DNA of 35,685 nucleotides from Saprospiraceae bacterium (GCA_029263015.1 JAJCYI010000063.1:1-35685), one strand, 5' to 3'; shown: positions 1 to 9,331, counted from the first letter of the stretch. Notes: generated by a model from the sequence alone, not told the origin. A program made the numbers and translations.

Positions 1-119
1 ACCGTTGGTTTGGCATTGCTACCCATGTTCCGTCCCTAACGGGACAATCAAAGGACTGAACCCGCCATAAGCTCTTGATTGTCAAGGATTATTATCCAGA
101 ACTCACGTAGTTTTAGGGT
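1..119. other. Intergenic edge with small inverted repeats
   Basis: Non-coding DNA downstream of the penicillin-acylase gene. It contains the hairpin GTCCC-TAAC-GGGAC at 32-45. It also has a longer inverted repeat, GACAATCAA at 43-51 against TTGATTGTC at 75-83, that overlaps the first so the two structures compete. Either could end transcription of the minus-strand gene, but there is no clear T-run. GTCCC/GGGAC hairpins resemble REP-like elements; that resemblance is only an impression. Confidence 0.35.
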
Positions 120-2558
120 TCAGTTTATATGGATAGTATAAAGAATCGACTGCTCGCTATCCGCTTCATTTTTCATAAAATACAGTTCATTGTATTGGCC
201 CGTTCTCCAAGTATCCACATCATTGTCGTAATATTTACTACCGGGATTGCCTGATTGTCCTCCTGGAAAAACTCCCCAAGCTTTCATTTCGTCGCCCAAT
301 TCGACTATCATCCGCCAGGATGGGCCGTGTACTCTTGATATTGCATTTAGTGATTGCCGGTAACCACCAACATCCAGGTTCATTCTTGAAAATGCGGGTA
401 TTTTTGTCATATGCATAATGGATGTTCCTTTGTGCGAAGCCCAATCAAATTCAGGATCCATTAGATTATCTGCAAATTCGGAGCAAGTTTCTTGAAAAGT
501 AGAAGTAGCTATATCTCGGGCACTTTCTCTTTCTGGGGTTCCCACAACATCGAAAACTAGGTCGTTGGGATTGTCCATTGTGAGTTCGATCAATCGCCAA
601 GCTTCAGGTTTAAGAACCGGTAGGGAATCCTCATAAACCAATATTTCCTCAAAAGTTGCCGCATAAAACTTCTTCCACCAAGCTTGGAAAATAACAGGTT
701 CAATTTTATCGGCATCAAAAGAATATTCCCAATCCTTCATCTTTTTTAGGATAAAAGATTCCATATCAGAAAGCTTGTTTTGTTCAGTATTTTGAAAAAG
801 GGCCAATGAACCTTCTGCTGCATGGATGCTATAATTGAACAATTGCAAGGCCATCATTTCTTCTATTTTAATAGAATCCATTTGGTCAAGTGCGTTGTTA
901 AGCAATCGGCCGCGGTAATCGTCAAATCCCGCAGAGTTGTAATAGTAAGGATAGGTCGAATCAGTTGAACGCTGGTTTGCCGAACCAACAAATCCTTGTT
1001 CTGGGTTTTTGACCATTGGAAGGTGATCCATCGGAATGAGTCCTTTCCAACTGTTTGCAGTCTTATTACCGTTTTGGACAAATGGGCCTTGCCCTTTTTC
1101 TTTCAAAGGCAACCAACCATTCGCGATTATGGCAATGTCCCCATGCTTATCGGCAAACACGAAATTCTGAGCAGGGGTGCTGTGATGGGACAAGGCCGTT
1201 CTGTAGTCGGCGTAATTTTTTGCGTGGTTCAGGCCAACAAATGACATAATATCGTCGGGTAAAGGCTCGTCGTGCGATAGCCAACGCAACGCCAAATCTT
1301 TCCAACCACTTTCCTTTGATTCATAAACGATTGGTCCCCAATAGGTCCATTTTACTGTGTCGTAAACGATGTTGTTGCTCCCCTTAACTTTGAATGGCTC
1401 ATTTACCGTAGTGACCTTTGTTCCTTTCCCGTCTAACAAATAAATTGTCTTGGCTTCATCTGTCCACTCAATATTATACCAGTCAGCTACATCGTGCCCG
1501 ACATTGGTCACTCCCCAGGCAATATTTTCGTTGTGCCCAATAATGACACCTGGAAGGCCAGGGATTGACACGCCATAAACATTGGTTTCCGGCGTATGGA
1601 TCTGGATTTCAAACCAAATAGACGGGAGGGAAAGTTGGAGGTGGGGATCATTGCAAAGGATCGGATTGCCGGATGCCGTTTTCGAGCCGGATACTGCCCA
1701 ATTGTTGCTACCTACCAATTCGTCGCTCCCTTTTTGAATGGTGTTTTTGATTAGGCCGATCGCTTCTTCTACAGCTGGTTTTTCATCAAATTCTACTGGA
1801 TCAAAATCCCACTTTGTCCCAGCTGGGATGATTGGTTTTTGTTTTGGGTTTTTCTCAGGAAACAGTTTGCCAAAATCCTCACTCCCCAAGATTTGTAAAG
1901 TATTTGTAGCCTCCACATCATTTTCCCTAAAATTGAGGGTCAGGTTCATGTATTGCCTGACAAGGGCGCTCTTTAATAAGGTCCAGCGTTCGGGTTTGTA
2001 ATTAAGCAATTTGAATTCAAGCGGGTAGTCTTTTGGTTGCAGTTGGTCAATCCATGCATTGACGCCACGTCCATAAGCTTCCATGATTTTCATGGTTTTT
2101 TCCGATTTCTTCCAAGCTTTCTCCGTGTTTTTAGCGCCGTACAGCATTCCTCTTCTTCTTTGGAGTTTGTCCACTTTAAGTAATTCTTCGCCAAGTACTT
2201 CTGATAATCTTCCGCTGCCGACTCGGCTCAATAAATCCAATTGCCAAAGTCGTAAGCCTGCTTCTACAAAACCTTGTGCAAACATGGCGTCTTCCACATT
2301 GGCTGCAAAAATGTGCGGCACCATGCGTTTGTCAAAATGCATCGTCACTTGACCTTGCATTTCGGGAATTTCAATGCTATTGAAAACGGGGATCAATTCA
2401 GATTCTGCATTTTGCCAAAAACCAGTGAATGGACTGAAGAAACTTCCCAAGGGCGGGAGCGTGGTCTTTTTTTCGCCATCAATGCTTAAAGGAATACTTA
2501 GCAGGTAAATTAATCCAACAGTCAACCCAAGCGAAATGATGAGTTTTAGTATTTTCAT
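120..2558 (-). CDS. Penicillin acylase family protein (Ntn hydrolase)
   Basis: 812 residues, a usual length for unprocessed penicillin amidase/acyl-homoserine-lactone acylase precursors. An N-terminal hydrophobic segment (about residues 3-24) should direct it to the envelope. The diagnostic nucleophile motif GSNNW is at 283-287; in this family the chain cuts itself before the serine (Ser284), which becomes the N-terminal nucleophile of the beta chain. NDPHL follows at 303-307, as expected. The C-terminal region keeps the family's glycine-rich PGGQSGNPGS stretch. The family hydrolyses amide bonds of acyl substrates such as N-acyl-homoserine lactones, beta-lactam side chains or acylated amino acids; the substrate here cannot be read from sequence. 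It is a single gene, last of three on the minus strand, with no operon partner that hints at the substrate. Confidence 0.93.
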   Translation of the reverse strand: MKILKLIISLGLTVGLIYLLSIPLSIDGEKKTTLPPLGSFFSPFTGFWQNAESELIPVFNSIEIPEMQGQVTMHFDKRMVPHIFAANVEDAMFAQGFVEAGLRLWQLDLLSRVGSGRLSEVLGEELLKVDKLQRRRGMLYGAKNTEKAWKKSEKTMKIMEAYGRGVNAWIDQLQPKDYPLEFKLLNYKPERWTLLKSALVRQYMNLTLNFRENDVEATNTLQILGSEDFGKLFPEKNPKQKPIIPAGTKWDFDPVEFDEKPAVEEAIGLIKNTIQKGSDELVGSNNWAVSGSKTASGNPILCNDPHLQLSLPSIWFEIQIHTPETNVYGVSIPGLPGVIIGHNENIAWGVTNVGHDVADWYNIEWTDEAKTIYLLDGKGTKVTTVNEPFKVKGSNNIVYDTVKWTYWGPIVYESKESGWKDLALRWLSHDEPLPDDIMSFVGLNHAKNYADYRTALSHHSTPAQNFVFADKHGDIAIIANGWLPLKEKGQGPFVQNGNKTANSWKGLIPMDHLPMVKNPEQGFVGSANQRSTDSTYPYYYNSAGFDDYRGRLLNNALDQMDSIKIEEMMALQLFNYSIHAAEGSLALFQNTEQNKLSDMESFILKKMKDWEYSFDADKIEPVIFQAWWKKFYAATFEEILVYEDSLPVLKPEAWRLIELTMDNPNDLVFDVVGTPERESARDIATSTFQETCSEFADNLMDPEFDWASHKGTSIMHMTKIPAFSRMNLDVGGYRQSLNAISRVHGPSWRMIVELGDEMKAWGVFPGGQSGNPGSKYYDNDVDTWRTGQYNELYFMKNEADSEQSILYTIHIN

Positions 2559-2617
2559 ATCTGAAATTAGAATTCAATTTTGAGGAGTGCTATTCCCCAG
2601 GTTTGCAAATACTTCAG

Positions 2618-2639
2618 GTGCGAATCTGGAGATTCGCAC
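2618..2639. terminator. Perfect 9-bp stem-loop between two minus-strand genes
   Basis: GTGCGAATC (2618-2626), loop TGGA, GATTCGCAC (2631-2639). It lies 10 bases beyond the stop of the unrecognised gene at 2650 and upstream of the penicillin-acylase start. It is probably a transcript end or stability hairpin. There is no T-run, so factor-independent termination is uncertain. Confidence 0.45.
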
Positions 2640-2649
2640 TACATTGACA

Positions 2650-3120
2650 TTACTCACAGATTGGCTCCCCATACGACACCCTGATTTCAGGGGATAACCG
2701 TACACGGATGCGTACGCAAAGCGGGTTCAATGTTTCCAATTCTGCTCTTTGATGAAATTGATGAGTGGTTTTTATGGATGTAAAAACGAGGTTGAGCGGA
2801 GTACTTCCTTTCGATTCTTCTAATAGTTTTTCTATGTATTCCATATCAAATTTTTCTGCTTCTCCGACTAGTTCAACTTCCAATGTAGGGTTGATCGACA
2901 CACTCAAGGAAAAGAAAGAAACCTCAAAACCATAAGACTTTAATTTCGGTAAAATGGAGATCCAATCTCCAATAATGTCATAGCCTTTTTGTTTGGCAGC
3001 ATCACCCAAAGCTGCCGCTTGTTCTTTTATCACCTCGCCAGCATGGCTGATGGATTTTTTAAATTTACCAATCATAATTTTGGATTTAATCTTTGTTGTT
3101 GGGGGGTCAGGGACTGACAT
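2650..3120 (-). CDS. Hypothetical protein, family not recognised
   Basis: 156 residues from the first possible ATG. I think the true start is the internal ATG at 3075 (sequence MIGKFKK..., 141 residues): the first 15 codons are proline/threonine/lysine-rich and run through a GGGGGGTCAGGGACTGAC repeat-like stretch that looks intergenic. The protein has an amphipathic N-terminal helix (about residues 20-50 of the long form), then alternating hydrophobic strands (YGFEVSFFSLSVSINPTLEVEL). There is no signal peptide and no membrane segment, so it is probably cytoplasmic. The spacing to the DinB-like gene upstream (about 110-155 bases) does not prove co-transcription. I recognise no motif and assign no function. 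Confidence 0.6.
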   Translation of the reverse strand: MSVPDPPTTKIKSKIMIGKFKKSISHAGEVIKEQAAALGDAAKQKGYDIIGDWISILPKLKSYGFEVSFFSLSVSINPTLEVELVGEAEKFDMEYIEKLLEESKGSTPLNLVFTSIKTTHQFHQRAELETLNPLCVRIRVRLSPEIRVSYGEPICE

Positions 3121-3202
3121 AAGTTATGGGGGTCAGCATCTTTGTTATTGAAAGACTTTGCCTGCTCCGCCAAAGGTCAATATTTTCCAGCTATAATGCC
3201 TC

Positions 3203-3230
3203 TTCTGACTCCTGTCTTCTGACCCCTCAA
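3203..3230. repeat. Heptamer repeat tract after the DinB-like gene
   Basis: Four consecutive 7-base units in register: TTCTGAC, TCCTGTC, TTCTGAC, CCCTCAA. The tract ends one base before the stop codon (3232-3234) of the minus-strand DinB-like gene. It is one of several 7-base-period tracts in this window that sit flush with a gene end. Confidence 0.6.
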
Positions 3231-3231
3231 T

Positions 3232-3696
3232 TCATAAAAACTTACGAATACTCAGCATTACTCCAAAGTGTAAAGCCTCGTGTAAGTTATTGAAAGTAGT
3301 AGCATCTTCAATAGAATTCAGCGTAATCCCATAACTCGTTTCGTAATTTTTAAAATCGGTAAATAAATCTTTGTCACGATCATTATGGAATTGCTGTGGA
3401 AGCTCCGAAAATTTACTTTTTAAAAAATCATATTCTTGTTCGCTAATAATGGATTCAGGTTTTGAACCTTTTCTATATTTTGAAATAACTTCGTCCTCAA
3501 TTTTCATTTCAACACCTGAAAGGCCGTATGTCAATAATTGATGGGTAACAACAACATGCCCGTAGTTCCAGATTAGGTTGTTGGAAAATCCTGCTGGAAT
3601 TGCACTCAATTGTTCAAGCGAATAATTGTCCATTATTTTTTGGATATTATTCCGGGTGCTTGTGAGTATATTGGTTTGGTTTAAAATGTTGTGCAT
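3232..3696 (-). CDS. DinB-like family protein
   Basis: 154 residues, the usual size of DinB/YfiT four-helix-bundle proteins. Features typical of the fold are the segment NNLIWNYGHVVVTHQLLTYG (about 39-58), with histidines in helix 2, and the C-terminal HEALHFGVMLSI helix (about 139-150), with two further histidines. In this superfamily three histidines bind a divalent metal. Some members are thiol transferases (for example bacillithiol-dependent), but many have no known activity, so I give no substrate. It is soluble, with no signal peptide. A separate 3' heptamer tract abuts its stop codon. Its upstream region (3697-3938) is shared with the divergent ABC transporter. Confidence 0.8.
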   Translation of the reverse strand: MHNILNQTNILTSTRNNIQKIMDNYSLEQLSAIPAGFSNNLIWNYGHVVVTHQLLTYGLSGVEMKIEDEVISKYRKGSKPESIISEQEYDFLKSKFSELPQQFHNDRDKDLFTDFKNYETSYGITLNSIEDATTFNNLHEALHFGVMLSIRKFL

Positions 3697-3938
3697 TCTT
3701 GAATTTTAAGTTAGAACGAGTGGCGTAATCGCAGAATTTTTCATGTCAAGTATCGAGAACAATGGCGTCAAAATGATTCCAGGATTATGGAAACCCTTAA
3801 GTACAATTAGAGCGCTAATCTATTGTTTTAACTGCATATTCTATCTATTAATCTAATAAAATGAGCATTTGTAACAAGATGTATGACTTTGGCCGTCGTA
3901 TTGAAAGCACATCAAAGCGATTCTAAAGAAAAAAATAT

Positions 3939-4829
3939 ATGGCAGTTCTCGAAATCAACCAACTAACAAAAAAATACGGTGCCATCACCGCAGTCAACAA
4001 TCTCTCATTGACCGTTGAAGCAGGCCAGATACTTGGGATTTTAGGTCCAAATGGGAGCGGGAAGACGACTACATTGGGAGCCATCCTTGGCATTATCCGC
4101 CCAAATTCTGGAAACTACAATTGGTTTGATGGCAAATATGGGGTGCATGAGAGAATGCACATCGGGGCCCTTCTCGAAACCCCTAATTTTTATCCTTACC
4201 TGAGTGCCGTACAAAACTTAGAAATTATTGCCCACATTAAAAAAGTAAAGAATGCTGAGTTGGACCGTTGGCTGGAATTGGTCAATCTTTATGAGCGCCG
4301 CTTCTCCAATTTTAGGACATTTTCTTACGGAATGAAACAGCGGCTTGCCATTGCTGCGGCTATGGTGGGGAATCCAGAAGTGCTGATTTTTGATGAACCG
4401 ACAAATGGCCTAGACCCACAAGGTATTGCTGAAGTTAGGGGCATTGTGCAGCGGATAGCAGGAGAGGGCAAGACCATCGTCATGGCCAGTCACATTTTGG
4501 ATGAGGTTGAAAAGGTGTGCACGCACGTTGCCATAATTAAAAAGGGCAAGTTATTGGCCACAGGTGGCGTCGGTACTATTTTGAACAACGACCTCCAAGT
4601 AGATATTAAAGCGGAAGACATGTCATCATTGGTAAGCCTATTGTCAGACATTCCTTTGGTCAATAAAATGGAAAGGCATAATGGCATGTTGACTCTTTTT
4701 GTGGATGATAAATTGACCGCCGCCGAGTTAAATAAAATGGCCTTCAACAAAGGGGTCACGCTTACCCATTTAGTCGTAAAACCTAAAAGCCTGGAAACAG
4801 AATTTTTAGAAATTACAAACTCAAAATAG
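3939..4829 (+). CDS. ABC transporter ATP-binding protein (ABC-2 / bacitracin-export type)
   Basis: 296 residues. Walker A GPNGSGKTT at 36-44, Q-loop region near ETPNFYPYL (81-89), a signature variant FSYGMKQR (129-136), Walker B VLIFDEP (149-155) with catalytic Glu154, and H-loop His186 in MASHILDE. After about residue 215 comes the short C-terminal extension common in CcmA/BcrA-type ATPases. The signature (SYGMK rather than LSGGQ) and the length match single-subunit ATPases that pair with ABC-2 permeases, and such a permease follows at 4896. The pair likely exports or modulates a lipid, peptide or drug; the substrate is unknown. The start is the first ATG after an A-rich leader (AAAGAAAAAAATAT), typical of Bacteroidota. 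Confidence 0.93.
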   Translation: MAVLEINQLTKKYGAITAVNNLSLTVEAGQILGILGPNGSGKTTTLGAILGIIRPNSGNYNWFDGKYGVHERMHIGALLETPNFYPYLSAVQNLEIIAHIKKVKNAELDRWLELVNLYERRFSNFRTFSYGMKQRLAIAAAMVGNPEVLIFDEPTNGLDPQGIAEVRGIVQRIAGEGKTIVMASHILDEVEKVCTHVAIIKKGKLLATGGVGTILNNDLQVDIKAEDMSSLVSLLSDIPLVNKMERHNGMLTLFVDDKLTAAELNKMAFNKGVTLTHLVVKPKSLETEFLEITNSK

Positions 4830-4840
4830 TTTCCAATTTC

Positions 4841-4860
4841 CCTGGCTTGCCGAAGCCAGG
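4841..4860 (+). promoter_or_regulatory. Stem-loop between ABC ATPase and permease, flanked by TTTCCAATTTC copies
   Basis: Perfect 8-bp stem CCTGGCTT/AAGCCAGG with loop GCCG. It lies between the ATPase stop (4829) and the permease start (4896). The motif TTTCCAATTTC flanks it on both sides (4830-4840 and 4865-4874, the second ending in the same TTTC). It could set the ratio of the two subunits by RNA processing or partial termination. There is no T-run directly after it. Confidence 0.5.
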
Positions 4861-4895
4861 CAATTTCCAATTTCTTAATTAATCTTCATCATAGC

Positions 4896-5714
4896 ATGTT
4901 ACATCTTTTAAAATTAGAATGGCTCAAACAAAAGAATTACATTCTTTTCAAGATATTGATTATCGCATATGTCGTATTTCTACCGGCCATTTTAATGATC
5001 GGAAAAAAAATCAATATACCTGTAGATGAACTGCCGTTCGATCCTCAAAAAGCCTTGTATTATTTTCCTTCTGTATGGGAGTGGTTGGCATATATCGGTA
5101 ACTGGATGGTGTTTTTCATATTTGGCTTTATGGCCGTTTTATTGATAACAAACGAACATTCCTATCGCACACTCCGGCAAAATGTAATAACAGGAATGCA
5201 GCGAAGTAGCTGGTTTTGGAGTAAAGCATTGTTCATAATAGCAATCAGTTTGTCAGCCACTTTGTATTATGCGTTATGCTCAATTTCAATTGGCTTGATA
5301 CATGGCTTAGGCGACACGATATATCTTTCAACGGTATTTAAAAATTCTGACTTAGCCATCCGATATTTCCTGATGTGCCTCGGATATATGGGATTTGGGA
5401 TGTTGATAGGAATATTGGTGAAAAGAACGGGAATAGCATTATTTGCTTTTCTGGGATATTGTTTTTTTCTTGAACCTGTGTTAAGGTGGGTCGTGCACAT
5501 GAGGTTGTTCAAGCACCAGAGCATGAATTATTATCCGATCAATATTTTTGAAGATTTGTGCCCAGTTCCTTTTGCGGAATTGACTGATGGGTTTACCAAC
5601 GAATATGGTTTTACTATGTTTGTTGACCCGACCCTGGCTACTGTTTTGGCAATAGGATATATCTTGTTATTTGGTTGGATAGGAATGAGGAGAATAAAAA
5701 CAAGTGACCTTTGA
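4896..5714 (+). CDS. ABC-2 type transporter permease
   Basis: 272 residues, with about six hydrophobic segments: near 19-38, 64-88, 108-132, 150-174, 176-198 and 243-265. The N-terminus MLHLLKLEWLKQKNY is the cytoplasmic amphipathic stretch typical of ABC-2 permeases. NEHSYRTLRQNVITGMQRSSWFWSK (about 86-110) is the usual loop after the second membrane segment, with the conserved RTLRQNVI/TG pattern. It is the membrane partner of the ATPase 66 bases upstream; the pair would work as a dimer in the inner membrane. The substrate is not evident. It converges with the HlyD-type gene on the other strand. Confidence 0.85.
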   Translation: MLHLLKLEWLKQKNYILFKILIIAYVVFLPAILMIGKKINIPVDELPFDPQKALYYFPSVWEWLAYIGNWMVFFIFGFMAVLLITNEHSYRTLRQNVITGMQRSSWFWSKALFIIAISLSATLYYALCSISIGLIHGLGDTIYLSTVFKNSDLAIRYFLMCLGYMGFGMLIGILVKRTGIALFAFLGYCFFLEPVLRWVVHMRLFKHQSMNYYPINIFEDLCPVPFAELTDGFTNEYGFTMFVDPTLATVLAIGYILLFGWIGMRRIKTSDL

Positions 5715-5717
5715 TTA

Positions 5718-5768
5718 GAAATTGGGAAATATTTTATTGAATTTCTCAATTTCCAATTTCTCAATTTC
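5718..5768. terminator. Inverted repeat and AATTTC-rich tract between convergent genes
   Basis: GAAATTGGGAAAT (5718-5730) can pair with ATTTCCAATTTC (5749-5760), with one bulged G. The tract 5740-5768 is built of AATTTCT-C-AATTTCC-AATTTCT-C-AATTTC units, 7 or 8 bases long. It lies entirely between the permease stop (5714) and the HlyD-type stop (5775), so a two-way terminator is plausible. Confidence 0.45.
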
Positions 5769-5774
5769 GATTGT

Positions 5775-7061
5775 CTAACGCCTTAATTTTTCAAACAACC
5801 GCAGGACGAACAATTGTTTTTCAGTAATTATTTCCGCTTTCCCTTCCATTTGCTGATAGTATTCCAACGTTTTCCCAGCACTGGTTTTAAGACCTTTGTC
5901 GAGGGTAACTTCTACTGCGGTAACCCCATCTTTTGAAACAGGATAAATTTTGGTAATTCTGCCTTTTACCTGCCCAAACTCAAAAAACGGGTAGCGGTGG
6001 AATTTTAAGTTTACCTCCTGCCCGTCTTTTACTTTTCCACTGCCTTCAATTGGAATGTTGACCAACCCGGTGTATTCGGTCTGTTCGGTGATCGGGATAA
6101 TGGCAACCAGTTCCTCGCCTTTCTTAAAACGTTTTTTTAATTCCAAATTAGCGAAAAAAGAAACCTTTCCATCGGCTGGTGCAAGAACCAGGTTATCTTC
6201 TTTCCAATTGGCAATTGCTTTCCGTAATGCTGAGATGCTTTGCCTTAATCGGAAAATACGTTCCTGGGTGCCAGATGTTTTGTTGGCCCGCATTTGCCAG
6301 ATTCTTGAATTATTGTTGCGGATGGTTTCCAGGTTTTTTTGGATGGACGATTGAAGCCTTTTGGTTTCCGTGTTTATTTCGCCCTTATCTTGTGCTATCT
6401 CGAAAAGTTGGGTAGAGTATTTTGTCTCACTAGGATTGTCACCGTATAACTCCTGGATGTTCGACATTAATTTATCTTTTGAAACAATGTCAAGCTTGGC
6501 AGATTCGATGGCATCCAACAAGGATAAATTGGACCTTTCCAATTGTCTGTTTTCGAGAAGGATGGCATTGATGGCCTCTTGGTCGATTTGTTCCCCCTCG
6601 AACAATGGCACAAATTCTAATGAGCTGATAAAATCGTCGTATAGGATTTCCAGTTGCTGGTCGAGTTCCAGTGAGCGGTTGGGCGTGAATGCCCTGATAG
6701 CATCAACATCAAGTGTGTTCAGTTGATTAATGTCGTTTTCGAGTTCCAAAACATCGTCCACATCGGCATCGTTTTCAAATATGGCCAGCAGCATGTTTTT
6801 GGTCACAAAATCTCCTTCTTTAACTTTGATAGTTTCTAAAACACCTGATTGAGGGGAATCTGCATTGACTGGAGGTTCTGCCGTGGAAAGGATCAGGTCA
6901 CCGTGAATAATCTCTGGATATTTGAATGTGAATCCTGCCAACAAAAGAAACACCAATGCCGAAAGGGTAATCCCAAATGCCCAGGAGGTGGCCCAAGAAG
7001 GTGGCTTGCCGAGGATTTCCCGAACCTCTCCACTTAAGTAATCTATGTTTTGTTCTTTCAT
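5775..7061 (-). CDS. HlyD-family periplasmic adaptor of a peptide exporter
   Basis: 428 residues. A cytoplasmic tail of about 26 residues is followed by one membrane segment (about 28-47). The first half of a lipoyl/biotinyl-like domain follows (SGVLETIKVKEGDFV, about 72-86), then a long coiled-coil hairpin (about 100-290). The second lipoyl half (LVLAPADGKVSFF, about 290-303) and beta-barrel segments come last (GQEVNLKFHRYPFFEFGQVKGRI). This is the membrane-fusion-protein layout used by type I secretion and bacteriocin exporters. It lies 74 bases downstream of the peptidase-containing ABC exporter on the same strand, so the two almost certainly form one export machine that would meet an outer-membrane TolC-like channel encoded elsewhere. 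Confidence 0.9.
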   Translation of the reverse strand: MKEQNIDYLSGEVREILGKPPSWATSWAFGITLSALVFLLLAGFTFKYPEIIHGDLILSTAEPPVNADSPQSGVLETIKVKEGDFVTKNMLLAIFENDADVDDVLELENDINQLNTLDVDAIRAFTPNRSLELDQQLEILYDDFISSLEFVPLFEGEQIDQEAINAILLENRQLERSNLSLLDAIESAKLDIVSKDKLMSNIQELYGDNPSETKYSTQLFEIAQDKGEINTETKRLQSSIQKNLETIRNNNSRIWQMRANKTSGTQERIFRLRQSISALRKAIANWKEDNLVLAPADGKVSFFANLELKKRFKKGEELVAIIPITEQTEYTGLVNIPIEGSGKVKDGQEVNLKFHRYPFFEFGQVKGRITKIYPVSKDGVTAVEVTLDKGLKTSAGKTLEYYQQMEGKAEIITEKQLFVLRLFEKLRR

Positions 7062-7135
7062 TTTTCGCCTTCATTTAAACGCAAATGCGGAGGTGCATAG
7101 GATAATTCAATCTCTTCATCTCTATGCCTCTGCGT

Positions 7136-9331
7136 TCAATTATTCTCGGTCATTATTTCCTCAAAAGAATCCGTAAGTTCGGAGGCATTTCCACCTTTGA
7201 CATTTTTAAAAACATTGGCAGGGGCTTCGCTCGTTTTGGGAATAGCAATTGGGATAATGTGGTCCAATTTTACGGGGAGGTTCATCCGACTGGCTGCGAT
7301 GACAACCGTTTTCCCTTTAAATGCTTGCAAGATATTTTGCAAAACAACCTTTTCACTTTGTGAATCCAAGTCGTTGGTGGCTTCATCCAAAAACAGGTAA
7401 TTTGGGTTTTTGTAAATCGCTCTGGCAATCAAAACAAGCTGTTGTTGGCCTTTGCTCAACCCTTTGCCACCGTCACCTACAATCGTGTTGAACCCATCGG
7501 GCAAACGTTCTATGTAAGGAAGGAAATTAGTAATCCTGGCAGCTTCCAACAACCGTTCACTATCGACGAATTCATCACCAAGTGCGATGTTCCTGGCTAT
7601 TGTATCTGTAAAAATATGGCCATCTTGTGGAACGATGCCACAAGTAGATAACCAAACTGAGTTTTTGATTTCAGAGAGTTTGAGGTCGGCAAGTTTTAAC
7701 AGTCCTTCGTCAGGTTCAATAATGTTCAGCAATAGATTCAGGAGCGTTGATTTGCCGCTGCCACTTGGGCCCAGTATTGCTGTGGTCCTCCCATAGGGTA
7801 TCGTGAAACCAAGGTTTTGTATGACCCAAGGAGATTGGCCTCCCTCATATCGGAAGGAAATATTTTCTCCGGTCAAATTACCTTTTTCAGGTAAAACCTC
7901 AATTTTTATTTCTTTGCTGCTGGCGTCAAGTTTATAAATTTCATCCATCCGCTCCAGGCTCATTTTGGTTTCACCCCATCCTAGCCAAAAGTCAATAATC
8001 ATTTTTAAGGGGTTATTGAGTTGAAGTAAAATAAAAACAATGGCGATGAGTACGCCTGCACTTATTTGTAAATTGATAACCGCCAAAGCCGCTAGGTAAA
8101 TAATAATGATATTTCTGAGGTCTGATAAATAGTAGGGGATTTGCAAATACAATTCATTTGATTTGGCGAAGCTCTTATCGATCCGATGCCGGTTGGCCTC
8201 AAAACTTTCCCAAATCCAGCGCCTTGATTTTTCAGCATTATTAAGTTTGATGTCTTTCACCCCACGAACCAAGTCGGAAAGGTTCGCATAATATCCTGAT
8301 GAAAACTCATGCCGTTCGTAATTTAATCTAATGCGTTTTTTTATATAAAGCCAAATGACTAGCGCTTGTAATATGGAAGTTCCAAAAAATACAAAGAAAA
8401 TTTTTGTGTCAAAAGCAAATAATACGATGGAGAATAGCAATAGTAGGAGAGAGGCAAAAACCATGGAGACTAATTCCCGAGTGAGGAACCTAAGCACCTT
8501 TTGATTGTCATACATGGTCTGCATGATATCTTCGGTCATTTTTGATTCAAAAAACCTGATAGGCAGCCGCAACGCCTTTATCATGAATGAAGTAACCAAT
8601 TGTATGTGGGCGGTAGCCCCGATGTGAAATTGGGTGAACCGTTTAACAAAATCCATTCCTATCCTGCATAAGAATACGATCGACCAAATAGCCAGGATCA
8701 TTTTTAATAAACCAACATTTTGATGTTCAATCCCCTCATCCACAGTCATTTGTAAGAGAAAAGGTACAGTTATGGTGAGCATTGCACCAACAATAATGCT
8801 AATGGCTAAATACCAAAGGAGACGCTTATTGGAAAAGATGGAATTTCTTATTGCTCCAAGAGTCTGCTCTTCTTTTTTTTGAATTTCATTGGAATAAAAT
8901 TCGGCAGTTGGTTCCATCAAAAGAATGACACCATCATCTTGGTAACTTTCCCCGTTTACCCATTTGTTTAGAAAATCTTTGACTGGAATGGTAATCAGAT
9001 CATCCAAGCTGGGATCAGCAATGGTGACGCCTTTTGAGGTGGCTTCGTAAACCACAACAAAATGGTTGCCTTTGTAATGGGCAATGCCAGGCAGTGGGAT
9101 GTCATCAACCAACCTCGCATAAGAAATATTGGCACCGACAGAGTGCATTCCAATGGATTCAGCGGCATTGCTGATATCCAATAAAGTTACGCCTTGCCGC
9201 TGCTGGTTGGCAACTGAGCGCAATTGATCTATGCTGAAAAAGCGCCCGTAGTATTGGGCGACCATACGCAGGCAAACGGCCCCGCAATCCCTCGCATTTA
9301 ATTGTTTGTAATGGGGGAATTTTTTTGACAT
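7136..9331 (-). CDS. Peptidase-domain ABC exporter (C39 peptidase, bacteriocin/double-glycine type)
   Basis: 731 residues in three parts. (1) An N-terminal C39 cysteine peptidase (about 1-140): Gln10 (oxyanion hole), catalytic Cys16 in ARDCGAVC, His90 in KGNHFVVV and Asp106 in ADPS, so all catalytic residues are present. (2) A six-helix transmembrane domain (about 168-440). (3) A nucleotide-binding domain with Walker A GPSGSGKST, signature LSKGQQQL (SKGQ instead of SGGQ) and Walker B YLFLDEATNDLD. These proteins cut leader peptides after a double-glycine (GG/GA) site while exporting the mature peptide. No precursor gene with such a leader is visible nearby, so it may serve peptides encoded elsewhere. 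It is the first gene of an operon with the HlyD-type adaptor. A candidate promoter lies about 500 bases upstream. Confidence 0.95.
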   Translation of the reverse strand: MSKKFPHYKQLNARDCGAVCLRMVAQYYGRFFSIDQLRSVANQQRQGVTLLDISNAAESIGMHSVGANISYARLVDDIPLPGIAHYKGNHFVVVYEATSKGVTIADPSLDDLITIPVKDFLNKWVNGESYQDDGVILLMEPTAEFYSNEIQKKEEQTLGAIRNSIFSNKRLLWYLAISIIVGAMLTITVPFLLQMTVDEGIEHQNVGLLKMILAIWSIVFLCRIGMDFVKRFTQFHIGATAHIQLVTSFMIKALRLPIRFFESKMTEDIMQTMYDNQKVLRFLTRELVSMVFASLLLLLFSIVLFAFDTKIFFVFFGTSILQALVIWLYIKKRIRLNYERHEFSSGYYANLSDLVRGVKDIKLNNAEKSRRWIWESFEANRHRIDKSFAKSNELYLQIPYYLSDLRNIIIIYLAALAVINLQISAGVLIAIVFILLQLNNPLKMIIDFWLGWGETKMSLERMDEIYKLDASSKEIKIEVLPEKGNLTGENISFRYEGGQSPWVIQNLGFTIPYGRTTAILGPSGSGKSTLLNLLLNIIEPDEGLLKLADLKLSEIKNSVWLSTCGIVPQDGHIFTDTIARNIALGDEFVDSERLLEAARITNFLPYIERLPDGFNTIVGDGGKGLSKGQQQLVLIARAIYKNPNYLFLDEATNDLDSQSEKVVLQNILQAFKGKTVVIAASRMNLPVKLDHIIPIAIPKTSEAPANVFKNVKGGNASELTDSFEEIMTENN

